Shown piece after piece: positions 17,252-26,089 of a DNA stretch of 51,934 nt. The first letter of the stretch is position 1, and every line of letters starts with the position of its first letter. The notes under the pieces were generated by a model. That model ran no database searches, had not been told where the DNA came from, and saw only the letters and a list, made by a program, of their open reading frames with translations. Position numbers and translations under genes: made by a program. This DNA is from Sphingomonas sp. Leaf208 (lineage in GTDB: Bacteria; Pseudomonadota; Alphaproteobacteria; Sphingomonadales; Sphingomonadaceae). The stretch spans positions 40,963-92,896 of the forward strand of contig NZ_LMKH01000006.1 of assembly GCF_001421415.1 (NCBI RefSeq), given 5' to 3'.

Positions 17252-17661
17252 TCGGCCGCACGAAAGGCGGCATGAACACCAAACTGCACGCCGTCGGCGA
17301 TGCGGATGGGCGGCCCTTGAGCTTCTTCATGACCGCCGGGCAGGTTAGCGACTACACCGGCGCGGCAGCCTTGCTCGACGATCTGCCGAGAGCACAGTGG
17401 CTGCTTGGCGACCGTGGTTATGACGCCGATTGGTTCAGGGACGCCCTGGAAGCCAAGGGCATCCAGCCCTGCATCCCAGGCCGCAGATCGCGCAACGAGC
17501 CGGTCAGATACGACAAGCGCCGCTACCGGCGCCGCAGCCGCATCGAGATCATGTTCGGCCGTCTGAAGGATTGGCGCCGCGTCGCCACTCGCTACGGCCG
17601 CTGCCCAACCGTCTTCTTGTCTACCGTCGCGCTCGCGGCCACCGTCATCTTCTGGCTATGA
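17227..17661 (+). CDS. IS5-family transposase, second frame (OrfB)
   Basis: Entered from OrfA by -1 frameshifting at A AAA AAG, this frame reads GDLGRLIGRTKGGMNTKLHA and holds the rest of the DDE domain: the second aspartate in LLGDRGYDADWF and the glutamate in RIEIMFGRLKDWRRVATRYG. An internal start at 17101 would only add out-of-frame OrfA sequence, so OrfB is probably made only as a fusion. The frame ends 17 bp inside the right terminal repeat side. Confidence 0.88.
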   Translation, partial: KKGDLGRLIGRTKGGMNTKLHAVGDADGRPLSFFMTAGQVSDYTGAAALLDDLPRAQWLLGDRGYDADWFRDALEAKGIQPCIPGRRSRNEPVRYDKRRYRRRSRIEIMFGRLKDWRRVATRYGRCPTVFLSTVALAATVIFWL

Positions 17662-17678
17662 CCAATGAGTCCTGACCC
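17661..17678 (-). repeat. Right terminal inverted repeat of the IS5 element
   Basis: Reverse complement GGGTCAGGACTCATTGGT, followed outside by TA as target duplication. Confidence 0.85.
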
Positions 17679-18133
17679 TAGGAGCAATTGTATATTTGCA
17701 CTTGCGGCAGAAACTTCGCGAAAGGTGCCCAATGAGTCCTTCGCTATTTCTTGCGCGAGAATGGCCGGCGCCCGGTTGCCGTACGGCGACCTATTTTGCT
17801 TATCAAGGCTGTGTGACCACCAACTCATCAATAAGCAGTTCGGATCGACCGCCCGCCCTTAATAGCTGCGGCAACTTCAAACGGCTCCATTTCGCTAGAT
17901 TATTGCCCGTGATCGGTCACCCAGAAGAGCGGGAGCAGCCCGCGAGGGGCTTAGAGCGCTACTCGCAGATGACGACCCCAAGCTCCCTAGTTATCCGCCT
18001 TCTTGGCCCGTTCGTTGAAATTGACCGGTGCTGGCCGACTGGGTTGCCGCCCTGCGTCGACCGCAGACGCGCCACAGGCGTGAACTGCGCCAGGTTCGCC
18101 GGAGGCTCCAACTGCCGAGAAGGTGGAGCTTGT
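17679..18133. other. Gap between two insertion sequence remnants
   Basis: About 455 bp with no convincing gene. ORFs here have no coherent product. The last 100 bp, after about 18020, probably represent the leader of the IS3-type element whose orfA begins at 18134. Confidence 0.35.
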
Positions 18134-18361
18134 ATGAGCAAGAGGACGAACAAGTTTGCGCCGGAAGTTCGCGCAAGCGCAATGCGAATAGTCTTTGAAC
18201 ACGAGCGGGATCGTCCCTCGCGATGGGCCGCGGTGGTGTCAATCGCGGAGAAAATCGGCTGCGTTCCGCAAACGCTGCATGAGTGGGTGAAGAAAGCTGA
18301 GGTCAACAGCGGCAAAGGTGCCGGTGTCCCGGCCGAGGTTGCCGACATGGTGAAAGCAAGC
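18134..18361 (+). pseudogene. IS3-family OrfA, truncated
   Basis: The frame beginning [20 protein letters not shown] continues [20 protein letters not shown] and [12 protein letters not shown], the helix-turn-helix part of IS3-family OrfA transposase subunits. Similarity ends near VADMVKAS at about 18361, where the coiled-coil leucine zipper should follow. No OrfB is present. The remaining frame to 18520 is unrelated sequence, part of it antisense to the next gene, so the element was cut. Confidence 0.8.
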
Positions 18362-18403
18362 TTCTTAATATGCCACGTTATGGGTAGCGTACTGCTGCGC
18401 CAT

Positions 18404-18949
18404 TCATGCGGAAGTGGTGCGGGCGAGAGAAGGCCAGCCTCGCGTTATTATCGCGGGAACTGGCGCTCGCATTTTACCTTCAACCCATTCTTCAAATTGG
18501 TCTCGACTGGAAAAGCCTAAAAGTCTTATGAGATTGAAGTTTATCGGTAGTTCCTCCCAATGCAAGTCACCGAGAAGACCTCTCTCGAGGCGTGATAACA
18601 TAGCCACGCTTAGCCTGCTGTAACCCGCTGCCTGCGTGATTGTTACACGCCGTTTGCGACGTAACTCACGCATTCTCGGCCCAATACCTGCCGACAAAAT
18701 CGTCTCACCGGTCTCCCAACGTTCCACTAGCGTACCGGGTGCCAAGAGGAGAGCTTTCTCCACCCGCAAGATCGTGTCAGCAGACGTTGGTTCGCCGGCC
18801 TCCATTCGCTGAATCGTTCGAACACTTACGTCCGCTTCGGCTGCCAGCGCTGCGGTGGTCTTCCTCTGCTTTTTTCGCAGCTCTTTAACCACTTCATGAA
18901 GGTTGCTCGGGCGAGCCGAACGCGGCGTGAAGGGATTTTGTTTAGCCAT
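18404..18949 (-). CDS. XRE-family regulator with two HTH domains
   Basis: A 181-residue protein with two Cro/C1-type HTH motifs: [20 protein letters not shown] in the first half, and [20 protein letters not shown] in the second. Tandem HTHs in one chain suggest recognition of a composite operator. I took the ATG at 18949 ([14 protein letters not shown]); one at 18985 would add 12 residues. Its C-terminal end abuts the truncated IS3 orfA on the other strand. It is divergent from the methyltransferase gene at 19054 across about 100 bp and could control it. Confidence 0.82.
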   Translation of the reverse strand: MAKQNPFTPRSARPSNLHEVVKELRKKQRKTTAALAAEADVSVRTIQRMEAGEPTSADTILRVEKALLLAPGTLVERWETGETILSAGIGPRMRELRRKRRVTITQAAGYSRLSVAMLSRLERGLLGDLHWEELPINFNLIRLLGFSSRDQFEEWVEGKMRAPVPAIITRGWPSLARTTSA

Positions 18950-19053
18950 TTGCGACAGTTTTGCAAAACCCGGTATCGAACGCAACCGCCAATCGGTAAT
19001 TACAGGAACGGAAAGAGAACTTCCTTAAACAGCAATGAAGCGGAGCTAATGAA

Positions 19054-20004
19054 ATGGTTGTGATCATGGGCATCAAAAGCGTCGCCACAGAGGTAACGAC
19101 GCATCAGGTCGGCGGATTCGGGATCGCCGCATCGCTCTCGGCGGGAACCGCGTTCAATCCGGCTTCATCGGTCGCAAGTGCAGCGTGCAACGATAATCAC
19201 GCATCGGATCGCGGACGCGACCAGTACTTCACCAAGTCGGATGTCGCCCTACATTTCTACGGCATCTTCAAATCCCACTTCAACCCGTCCGACTATAAAA
19301 TGGTCGAGCCAAGCGCCGGGACGGGAGCGTTCTTCAGCCTCCTGCCCGCGGGCAGTTTGGGCTACGACGTCGACCCTAAATATCCCGGAATAGCGACTGC
19401 CGACTTCCTGACGACTAAGATCAAGACCGATCAAAAGATCGCTATCATCGGCAACCCGCCCTTCGGCAAAAACTCCAGTACGGCGGTCAGATTTTTCAAT
19501 CATGCGGCTGATCAATCAGAATTAATTGCATTCATCCTCCCGAGAACATTCCGGAAAGCTTCCATCGAGAATCGGCTCGATCCTTCGTTCCACTTGGTCT
19601 GCGAGCATGATGTGCCCGCCAATGCCTTCCTGTTCCAGTCGAAGCCGTACAATGTGCCCGCAGTTTTCCAGATCTGGCGTCGCACCTCGCAATTCCGCAC
19701 GCCGAGGCCAGTCGCGACAAACCACCCCGATTTCGAGTTCACAACGCCGGAACGCGCGGATTTCGCGATCCAGCGGGTCGGAGAGCGGGCGGGTCGATTG
19801 CATCATAATTTCTCCGCCAGCCCGTCCGCTCACTATTTCATCCGAGGCGCTGTCGAGAACATCATGTCGCAGATCAACTTCGCCGATGTCGCAGGCGACG
19901 TCGCAGGCAATCCCAGCTTGGCAAAGTCCGAGATCGTCGCGCTGTACCGCCAATGGACTGACGGGAGTCACTGCCCGCCGCCAGTCGCACCCGGCTCAGA
20001 ATGA
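19054..20004 (+). CDS. Solitary DNA adenine methyltransferase-like protein
   Basis: A 316-residue protein with a SAM-binding motif I (MVEPSAGTGAFFSLLP) and the catalytic motif IV NPPFGK, which is typical of N6-adenine methyltransferases. DQYFTKSDVALHF precedes motif I, as in type II-like and phage or plasmid enzymes that start with Y-x-T-P/K. No restriction endonuclease is adjacent. The following gene (20237) is unknown. A role in modification or anti-restriction of the mobile unit is plausible. Confidence 0.8.
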   Translation: MVVIMGIKSVATEVTTHQVGGFGIAASLSAGTAFNPASSVASAACNDNHASDRGRDQYFTKSDVALHFYGIFKSHFNPSDYKMVEPSAGTGAFFSLLPAGSLGYDVDPKYPGIATADFLTTKIKTDQKIAIIGNPPFGKNSSTAVRFFNHAADQSELIAFILPRTFRKASIENRLDPSFHLVCEHDVPANAFLFQSKPYNVPAVFQIWRRTSQFRTPRPVATNHPDFEFTTPERADFAIQRVGERAGRLHHNFSASPSAHYFIRGAVENIMSQINFADVAGDVAGNPSLAKSEIVALYRQWTDGSHCPPPVAPGSE

Positions 20005-20236
20005 CAGCTTGACAAGATAGCCGCAGGGCGAAATGTCCAATCAGCTTCGTCTTGAGATGCGCGGACGAGGCGCTAGGTCAACAGCCGCCACCTGGAGCGG
20101 CTGCATGCAGGTCGCCGGGGCGCGCTATCAACCCCGCCTTTCCGTCTCCCGCCGCTGCGAGTGCGGGTCAGCAAACGCCCTTCGGGGTTAATCGATACGG
20201 TTCCAGGGACCGTATGCGCTGACCTGAGTATTTTCT

Positions 20237-21556
20237 ATGAGCACATACTTGAACACGGTGCCGTTCGTCGGTCGTCATCGCCCCGCGAGCCTCGTAAACC
20301 ACGCCCTCTTCTCCAGCGGCACTCCTGTGAGCCGTATCGAGGATCTGGCGGCTGCCCATATCTCCTCGGTCTTGAACGACGAGCGACAAGAGCCGGTGGC
20401 GCCTTCCGCCCTTCACGCCGACCTCACCTGGAGGAAATACACACTCAAGGTTGCCGTCGAGGGCCGGCAGCGAGACCTTCGCCATCTTTCCGGCGAGCTG
20501 CTTCTCAAGCCGCTGGTATTTCCCCGCCACTATCGCCCGTCCGGTAGCATCGGCGTATGGGTAACGCGCATGCTGACGGGCGGAACGACGATCGCCGACG
20601 TCGACCAACTACAGAAGGATCTCGGGTTCGACATCGTGCGGCACACGAAAAATCTGCAGGCGCTTCGCGCGTCATGCGCGAGTGGCTGGCGGCTGCTTCT
20701 TCAAGGCAATCTAGTCGGCCTCTACCTACTAACGCCGGACTTACCCGACCAGCGGACGCTTATCCGCGCAGTCGTACGTGATCACGCGCTGCTCCTCGGT
20801 GTCGTTCGCGCCCGACTCCTCGCCGAGTATCTACGACGCCTTGCGACCGAGCCGATGGGTCCGCGCTTCGTCGATGACGATCCAGCTTGGGCGAGGCAGG
20901 GCACCCTTCTTATCGATCGGCTCGTCAAACCCTCTAAACGCCTGGACCAGTTTCTCGGCATGGCAGGGGGCGACTCGGGCAGAAAAACGCTGGACCGCGC
21001 GATCGCCAGCGGCCGGCTCGCCTATGATCATCGGCTCCTGTCGATGGCACGCCGCATCTACCAGCGCGTCGGACCCGCCGCGTTCGACTCTACGGCGAAT
21101 CTGCGCATAGCCGCAAGCATCCAGACCGAGATCGCGCCGCTGACCGCCATCACCCCGAAGATGCTTCGCACCGATGGGATAGGTAAGGAGAGCTTCGCGC
21201 AAGCACAGCTCGGACTGTCGGTTCCCGAGGCCGTTACCATCCTGGCCATGAACCTTATCGCCCTGCCTAGCCGACTGGATGCGGCACTCCGCGCCATCGA
21301 CGAGGGACAGCCGGTGTCGATGACAGCACCGACTCCGCCTGCCTTGCCTGGCACGGCCAACCGCGTGCGTCGGATTGCCACCGCGCTGAAGGCGATCAGC
21401 GGCTGCGACTGGCGTATCGGCGATACAAGCACCGACCCCGACAATAAGGCGGGCCGAAAACTGCTGCAGCGAGTGCATAAGCTTTTGGATGACCCTACGC
21501 CGCCGCAGGGTGCGGCACTGCTTCAGATCTCGTCCGCGGAGTGGCTGGGGCGGTGA
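20237..21556 (+). CDS. Large hypothetical protein
   Basis: A 439-residue, mostly helical, soluble protein with a clear ATG start (MSTYLNTVPFVGRHRPA). I recognise no family. Arginine-rich helices (LLLGVVRARLLAEYLRRLAT) suggest nucleic-acid or protein contacts. It follows the methyltransferase gene by about 230 bp, in which nothing was found, and precedes the recombinase gene pair. Confidence 0.55.
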   Translation: MSTYLNTVPFVGRHRPASLVNHALFSSGTPVSRIEDLAAAHISSVLNDERQEPVAPSALHADLTWRKYTLKVAVEGRQRDLRHLSGELLLKPLVFPRHYRPSGSIGVWVTRMLTGGTTIADVDQLQKDLGFDIVRHTKNLQALRASCASGWRLLLQGNLVGLYLLTPDLPDQRTLIRAVVRDHALLLGVVRARLLAEYLRRLATEPMGPRFVDDDPAWARQGTLLIDRLVKPSKRLDQFLGMAGGDSGRKTLDRAIASGRLAYDHRLLSMARRIYQRVGPAAFDSTANLRIAASIQTEIAPLTAITPKMLRTDGIGKESFAQAQLGLSVPEAVTILAMNLIALPSRLDAALRAIDEGQPVSMTAPTPPALPGTANRVRRIATALKAISGCDWRIGDTSTDPDNKAGRKLLQRVHKLLDDPTPPQGAALLQISSAEWLGR

Positions 21557-21616
21557 TCGCCGCAGCGGTTTTAGGTACCCTGTCCGCTCATCGTCCGAGT
21601 CGTCATCCCATTATGG

Positions 21617-21793
21617 ATGAGACCCGCTGCCACTCCCGCTCCCGCCGACCCATCGCACGCTGCCAATCCGGCCTTCGCTATCGGCATGGCGAAACTCGTC
21701 CGGCTAATGGCGAAACAGGCCGCAGCCGACCATTATGCACGCAGCGCGTCCGCCTCGCGGGCATCCAATGATCCCGGCACGCCCGCCGCTTAA
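21617..21793 (+). CDS. 58-residue protein preceding the serine recombinase
   Basis: ATG at 21617 opens MRPAATPAPADPSHAANPAF, then AIGMAKLVRLMAKQAAADHY and an SASASRASNDPGTPAA tail, with the stop at 21791-21793. The proline/alanine N-terminus and amphipathic KLVRLMAKQAA helix resemble small proteins often found in front of recombinase genes in sphingomonads. The recombinase start follows 30 bp later, so they may be co-expressed. Confidence 0.5.
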   Translation: MRPAATPAPADPSHAANPAFAIGMAKLVRLMAKQAAADHYARSASASRASNDPGTPAA

Positions 21794-21823
21794 TATACTT
21801 CTGACAGAAGGTGCTCCTATGCC

Positions 21824-23491
21824 ATGCTGATGCGCCCTGCCCCCCGCATCGTCCTCTACGGGCGCCACTCGACCGCGATGCAGACGGTCACGTCGAGTAT
21901 TGATCAGACCGAATCGTGCATGAAGCTCGTCACCTATGTTGGCGGCACCGTGATGGCGACGTATCACGACCCCGAACAGTCCGGCTATCGCCGTGATCGG
22001 CCCGGCCTGAGGAAACTGTTGGCGGACATCGAGTCGGGAACAGTCGACTTGATCGTCTGCGAAGCGCTCGACAGGCTTGCGCGCGATGCGGAGGATGTGG
22101 CGTGGCTCGGCAAGAAGCTGGCCTACCACCGGGTGCAGTTGCACACGGTGAGCGAGGGGCATGTCGACGAGATCAAGTTCGCCGTCGCCGGGCTGCTGGG
22201 CGCGATCTTCCTTAAGCACCTCATTGACAAGACGCTGCGCGGCATGGAGGCGGCAGTGCTTGCGGGGCGGTGCGCCGGTGGTCGCTCCTACGGCTACAAG
22301 CGGGTCATCCGCCTCGATGATCGCGGTGAACGTATTCGTGGCCTGCTCGAGATCGACGAGGCGCAGGCCGCCATCGTCGAGCGCATATTCACCGAGTTCG
22401 CGGCCGGCGCTTCTTCCATCCAAATAGCTACCAAGCTGAATACCGACGGCGTGCCCGGGCCACGTGGCGGGCAGTGGAATGCCTCTACGGTCCGCGGGGA
22501 CCCGAAAAAGGCGACCGGCATTCTCAACAACCCGCTTTATGTTGGCCGGCTGGTATGGGGACGCCGGCAATGGCGTCGCAACCCTGACAGCGAAAAGCGC
22601 GAGCGACGCTATCGCCTACGCGAACATTCAGAATGGATCGAGGTTGCCGTGCCGGATCTGCGCATCGTCGATGACGCACAGTGGAGCGCGGTTCAGACAC
22701 AGATCGAGCAGCGTTCGCGTCCCAGCACCGATATTCCGGTCGCCCGTCAGAACCGCAGGAAGCACTTGCTGTCGGGACTCATCCGCTGCAGCTGTTGCGG
22801 GTCGGGCTACACTATTTCGGGCAAGGACTATTATCGCTGCGCCGGCCAGAAGGAGCGCGGCACCTGCTCGAACACGGTCTCGGTCCGAAAGGGCCCCCTC
22901 GAAACGGCGACCCTCTCGATTCTCCAGCAGCAGTTGCTGACCGAGGATCATGCCCGGTTGTTCGCCGATGAGTTCCGGCGGGAGATGGTGCGGCTGACGA
23001 GCACGTCGGCGAGGCAGGATCAATCGATCATCGACCACCTCGCCGTAGTCACCCGCGAGATCGACACGCTGGCCGCCAACATGCTGGCCGCGGTGGCGAG
23101 CCCCGCCCTGCTGAAGCTCCTTGGCGACCGCGAGGCAGAGAAAGCGCGCCTTGAAGCACAGTTGAATACGCCAACGGCGGTCGCGCCCTCCGCGACGATT
23201 CTCTCGCCTCCGGCGGTGCAGCAACTGTTCAAGGAGAAGGTCGGCCGCTTGCGCGAGGCGCTCGATGCCGAGACGGTCCGCGGCGAAGCCGCAGAGATCC
23301 TGTCGACGCTTATCGAAAGCGTGACGATCTACCCGGACGGCAGGGATGGCCCGGAGGCGGAGGTCGTCGCTAAGGTCGCAGACCTCGTCGCCTTTGCCAC
23401 AAACGACAACGCCGCCCGTGAGGGCGGCATGTCGAGTTCTATGAAGTTGGTTGCGGGGACAGGATTTGAACCTGTGACCTTCAGGTTATGA
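21824..23491 (+). CDS. Large serine recombinase
   Basis: A 555-residue large serine recombinase. The catalytic N-terminal domain shows the nucleophilic serine in LYGRHSTAMQT and the arginines in SGYRRDRPG and CEALDRLARD. It is followed by the recombinase domain (SYGYKR, the N-x-x-GVPGPRGG-x-W loop), a zinc ribbon (CSCCGSGYTISGKDYYRC and a later cysteine), and a C-terminal coiled coil. The last 15 codons (about 23448-23491) lie in a tRNA-Met fragment, giving the ending KLVAGTGFEPVTFRL. The natural end of the protein was therefore probably elsewhere, or the gene evolved to use its attachment site as 3' end. Confidence 0.92.
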   Translation: MLMRPAPRIVLYGRHSTAMQTVTSSIDQTESCMKLVTYVGGTVMATYHDPEQSGYRRDRPGLRKLLADIESGTVDLIVCEALDRLARDAEDVAWLGKKLAYHRVQLHTVSEGHVDEIKFAVAGLLGAIFLKHLIDKTLRGMEAAVLAGRCAGGRSYGYKRVIRLDDRGERIRGLLEIDEAQAAIVERIFTEFAAGASSIQIATKLNTDGVPGPRGGQWNASTVRGDPKKATGILNNPLYVGRLVWGRRQWRRNPDSEKRERRYRLREHSEWIEVAVPDLRIVDDAQWSAVQTQIEQRSRPSTDIPVARQNRRKHLLSGLIRCSCCGSGYTISGKDYYRCAGQKERGTCSNTVSVRKGPLETATLSILQQQLLTEDHARLFADEFRREMVRLTSTSARQDQSIIDHLAVVTREIDTLAANMLAAVASPALLKLLGDREAEKARLEAQLNTPTAVAPSATILSPPAVQQLFKEKVGRLREALDAETVRGEAAEILSTLIESVTIYPDGRDGPEAEVVAKVADLVAFATNDNAAREGGMSSSMKLVAGTGFEPVTFRL

Positions 23492-23492
23492 G
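23448..23492 (-). other. Attachment site: 3' fragment of a tRNA-Met gene
   Basis: Read on the minus strand, these 45 bp run from the anticodon loop CTCATAACC through the variable loop and T-arm (GGTTCAAATCC) to a 3' CGCAACCA. That is the 3' half of an elongator tRNA-Met (CAU). The 5' half is absent on the right side. Such half-tRNA copies are made when an island integrates into the 3' end of a tRNA gene. The P4-type integrase begins 190 bp away, so this is probably its att site, with the serine recombinase gene overlapping it. Confidence 0.8.
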
Positions 23493-23682
23493 TTCTGCAG
23501 ATCTAATTACGTAGTTCTTCTTAGATCTACCTTCTTCTTCGCTTTTTCAGACCGTTACCTTGACTGTATCGCAGCATTGCCGCTCGTGATGTTCTAGCGT
23601 TTTCGCCCCGTTACTCTGCACCTTGCTTCCTAGGTGCTACCTGAGAACGGCTCGGAGATGGCGCAGGTATCAGGAGACATTC

Positions 23683-25101
23683 ATGACCAAGTTGACGAAG
23701 ACCATTGTGGAAGCGGCGACTACGCACGACAAGGAGTTTCTCTGGGATGATGATGTCCGCGGCTTCGGTATTCGATTCCTGACCTCGGGCCGGCGGGTTT
23801 GGGTCTACCGCTACCGCGACGAAAGCAACCGCTGGCGTCAGCTGAAAATTGGCGAGGTAGGCGTCTTATCTCTAGCACTAGCTCGCGAACAGGCCCGCTC
23901 CGCTGCCGCGAAGGTCCAGATGGGCGGTAGCCCCGCCGCCGAGCGTGATGCAAAGCGTCGCGCCTTAAGTGTCCGGCAGCTCGCCGAGGTCTTCGACGAC
24001 CGTCACGTCGCCTTGTGGGTCAAGCCGAGCACGGCCGTGGAATACCGCCGGTCACTCAAATCCTACATTCTGCCCGCTATCGGGTCCAAGCGTGTCGACG
24101 AGGTCACGCGCCAGGACATTGCCCGACTGCACCGGGACCTTGGACACAAACCCACACAGGCCAACCGGACGATCGAGGTTGTGTCCAAGATGTTCTCGTT
24201 AGCCGAGGAATGGGGGCATCGCCCAGAAGGCACCAATCCCCGCAAGGGGATCAAGAAGTACCCGGAGAAAAAGCGGGAGCGCTTCCTCAGCGCCGCCGAG
24301 CTTAGCCGCGTCGGCGAGGTGTTGGAGGAAATGACAGCGGAGCGGATCGAGATGGCTTCCGCGATTGCCGCCGTGCGTCTGCTGATGCTGACCGGCTGTC
24401 GGTTGAACGAAATCATGACGCTTCAATGGGGATACGTCGACTTCAAGCTCGGGCTGCTAAGGCTTCCGGACTCGAAAACCGGCGCCAAGGACGTACCCGT
24501 CGGTGACCCGGTCCTGGCGGTACTGCGCGAAATCCCGCAAGTTGACGGCAACCCATGGGTGCTTACGGGCAAACTGACCGGTGGGCGTCTCACCGACCTC
24601 CAGCCATTCTGGCAACGGGTTCGGGAACGCGCCGGTCTGAACGATGCGCGCATTCACGATCTGCGCCACACCTTTGCGTCGGTAGCTGCTGCCAGCGGTA
24701 TGTCGCTCCTGGTCATCGGTAAGATCCTGGGACACTTGAGCGAGCAGACCACGAAGCGCTACGCTCACCTGGCACGCGGCACGGTCCGCGACGCCGCCAG
24801 CGACGTGTCTGGATCGATCTTCCGCAGCATGTCTCCCGGTCTCATACAGAGCCGGTTCTACCCTGACGAACAGCCCATCTCTTTCGCTGGACTAAGCGTC
24901 GCACGCTTGGCAAGCATCGGTCCCATTGCATTGATGGGACCGACTGCCCGTGAAGGAGCTAGCTCCAACTGCGTACCAGTCGGCGGAGCCTCAATGGCAA
25001 ACCTGCTCTGGCCCATGCGAGATGTCCGCAGCCGCAAGCTAGCGACCACTCGCGCGAACGAGTCTATACGCGACGCCGATGATGCCGTTTCTTGCCATTG
25101 A
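23683..25101 (+). CDS. P4-type integrase with C-terminal extension
   Basis: A 472-residue tyrosine integrase that starts MTKLTKTIVEAATTHDKEFL after a CAGGAGAC ribosome binding site. The N-terminal DUF4102 arm-binding domain (about 1-85) is followed by a SAM-like domain and the catalytic domain: R in LTGCRLNEIM, H-x-x-R in IHDLRHTFAS, H in GHLSEQTT and Y in KRYAHLARG. Most relatives end near residue 400. Here about 80 further residues follow (after FRSMSPGLIQ) with no family resemblance, containing a perfect inverted repeat, so the stop seems to have been lost or moved. It overlaps the HNH gene by 23 bp. Confidence 0.9.
   Translation: MTKLTKTIVEAATTHDKEFLWDDDVRGFGIRFLTSGRRVWVYRYRDESNRWRQLKIGEVGVLSLALAREQARSAAAKVQMGGSPAAERDAKRRALSVRQLAEVFDDRHVALWVKPSTAVEYRRSLKSYILPAIGSKRVDEVTRQDIARLHRDLGHKPTQANRTIEVVSKMFSLAEEWGHRPEGTNPRKGIKKYPEKKRERFLSAAELSRVGEVLEEMTAERIEMASAIAAVRLLMLTGCRLNEIMTLQWGYVDFKLGLLRLPDSKTGAKDVPVGDPVLAVLREIPQVDGNPWVLTGKLTGGRLTDLQPFWQRVRERAGLNDARIHDLRHTFASVAAASGMSLLVIGKILGHLSEQTTKRYAHLARGTVRDAASDVSGSIFRSMSPGLIQSRFYPDEQPISFAGLSVARLASIGPIALMGPTAREGASSNCVPVGGASMANLLWPMRDVRSRKLATTRANESIRDADDAVSCH
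24918..24942. repeat. Perfect 9-7-9 inverted repeat in the integrase tail
   Basis: CGGTCCCAT (24918-24926) and ATGGGACCG (24934-24942) flank a 7-nt spacer TGCATTG. The layout equals that of the repeat at 10092-10116, though the sequence differs. It lies in the non-conserved tail of the integrase. It may be a transcription hairpin (no T-run) or a recombination core. Confidence 0.5.
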
Positions 25102-26089
25102 GCCGACAAGCCAGAACCAGTTTCGAGCTCTGATGCTCTTCGGTCGGAATGTCGCCTCATACAAGCTCGCGCTCGCCAAGGCGCTTCTCGAGCTAGCGCG
25201 GGACGGGGCTGACCTGATCACGCTGGAAGAGCTAGCCGGTCCGTACAGCCGCCACCTGCTAACGCACCTCACACAAGCATCGAAGCAAGGTACCAGCCGG
25301 TCGAGCCGTTTTCTGGACGCATGTAAGGGTGCGAATACTGGCAGCGTCTCCGAAGACGAGCTTCGGTCGATCACGGTGGCCCTCGGCTTCGGCAACGTCA
25401 TCGACGCCTTCCACCGCCTTGGCCGCCAAGACGTCGAGCAGCGCTTCTTCCTAGACGAGCGCGCCACCGCCGGCGGCATCCGGATAACGGTTGCGCTGCA
25501 GGAACTCGCGTCTGACTCTGCCGCCGCCGACCTCGGGGCTGAAACGGAGGCGCGGTGGCGCCTGGTGGAGACCGCGTGGGAGCTGGGCGTCACCAGCTCG
25601 CTGATTGCATATAACGCCGAAGACGGATCGTTCATCGCCGCGGACGGCGCGAGACGGATAGCTGTCACGTCCGCCAGGGCAGCGCTGAATGGTTATCAGA
25701 AAGGCCGCTGCTTCTACTGCTTCACGCCAGTGACGATCGCGGCGAGGCAGCTCACCGCCGACGTCGACCACGTCTTCCCCTGGGCGCTCCGGTCGCTGCT
25801 GACAGGAAACCCGAACGGCGTGTGGAACCTCGTTCTTGCCTGCCGCGACTGCAATCGAGGCGCCGGTGGGAAGTTTGACTGCGTGCCAGCGCTCGAACTG
25901 GTATCTCGCCTGCACCGTCGCAACGAATTCCTGATCACCAGCCACCACCCGCTGCGCGAGACGTTGATGGCGCAGACTGGGTCGACTCCGGCTCTTCGAG
26001 TGGCCTTCCTGCAGGGCAACTATCACGCGGCCAAGCTGGCGCGAATTATCGAGTGGAACGCGGTCGCGCGTGACGACGCAGCCTTCTAG
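25079..26089 (+). CDS. HNH endonuclease-domain protein
   Basis: A 336-residue protein with a C-terminal HNH nuclease: CFYC (about residues 211-214), the DVDHVFPW histidine pair, WNLVLACRDCNRGAGGK with the second CxxC-like pair and the catalytic asparagine/histidine layout. The N-terminal 190 residues are helical and unrecognised; they may be a target-recognition or partner domain. It follows the integrase with overlap and converges with a methyltransferase gene with a 4-nt overlap. It could be a defence nuclease, but no companion modification enzyme is adjacent. Confidence 0.8.
   Translation: MMPFLAIEPTSQNQFRALMLFGRNVASYKLALAKALLELARDGADLITLEELAGPYSRHLLTHLTQASKQGTSRSSRFLDACKGANTGSVSEDELRSITVALGFGNVIDAFHRLGRQDVEQRFFLDERATAGGIRITVALQELASDSAAADLGAETEARWRLVETAWELGVTSSLIAYNAEDGSFIAADGARRIAVTSARAALNGYQKGRCFYCFTPVTIAARQLTADVDHVFPWALRSLLTGNPNGVWNLVLACRDCNRGAGGKFDCVPALELVSRLHRRNEFLITSHHPLRETLMAQTGSTPALRVAFLQGNYHAAKLARIIEWNAVARDDAAF

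Larger units (their letters stand above)
16843..17678 (+). mobile_element. IS5-family insertion sequence, apparently complete
   Basis: An 836-bp element with imperfect terminal inverted repeats (GGGTCAGGACCCATTGAT at the left; the right end reads GGGTCAGGACTCATTGGT on the other strand) and flanking TA duplicates at 16841-16842 and 17679-17680; each end also sits in a CTAG. It carries two overlapping transposase frames joined by a -1 slippery heptamer. This fits the IS427 group of the IS5 family. Ends, target duplication and all three catalytic residues appear intact, so it may be active. It sits between genes rather than in one. Confidence 0.9.

Noticed and set aside
17696..18520. 274-codon ORF spanning the IS3 fragment
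   Set aside because: Only the part from 18134 to about 18361 is IS3 OrfA; the rest is leader and antisense sequence of the XRE gene.
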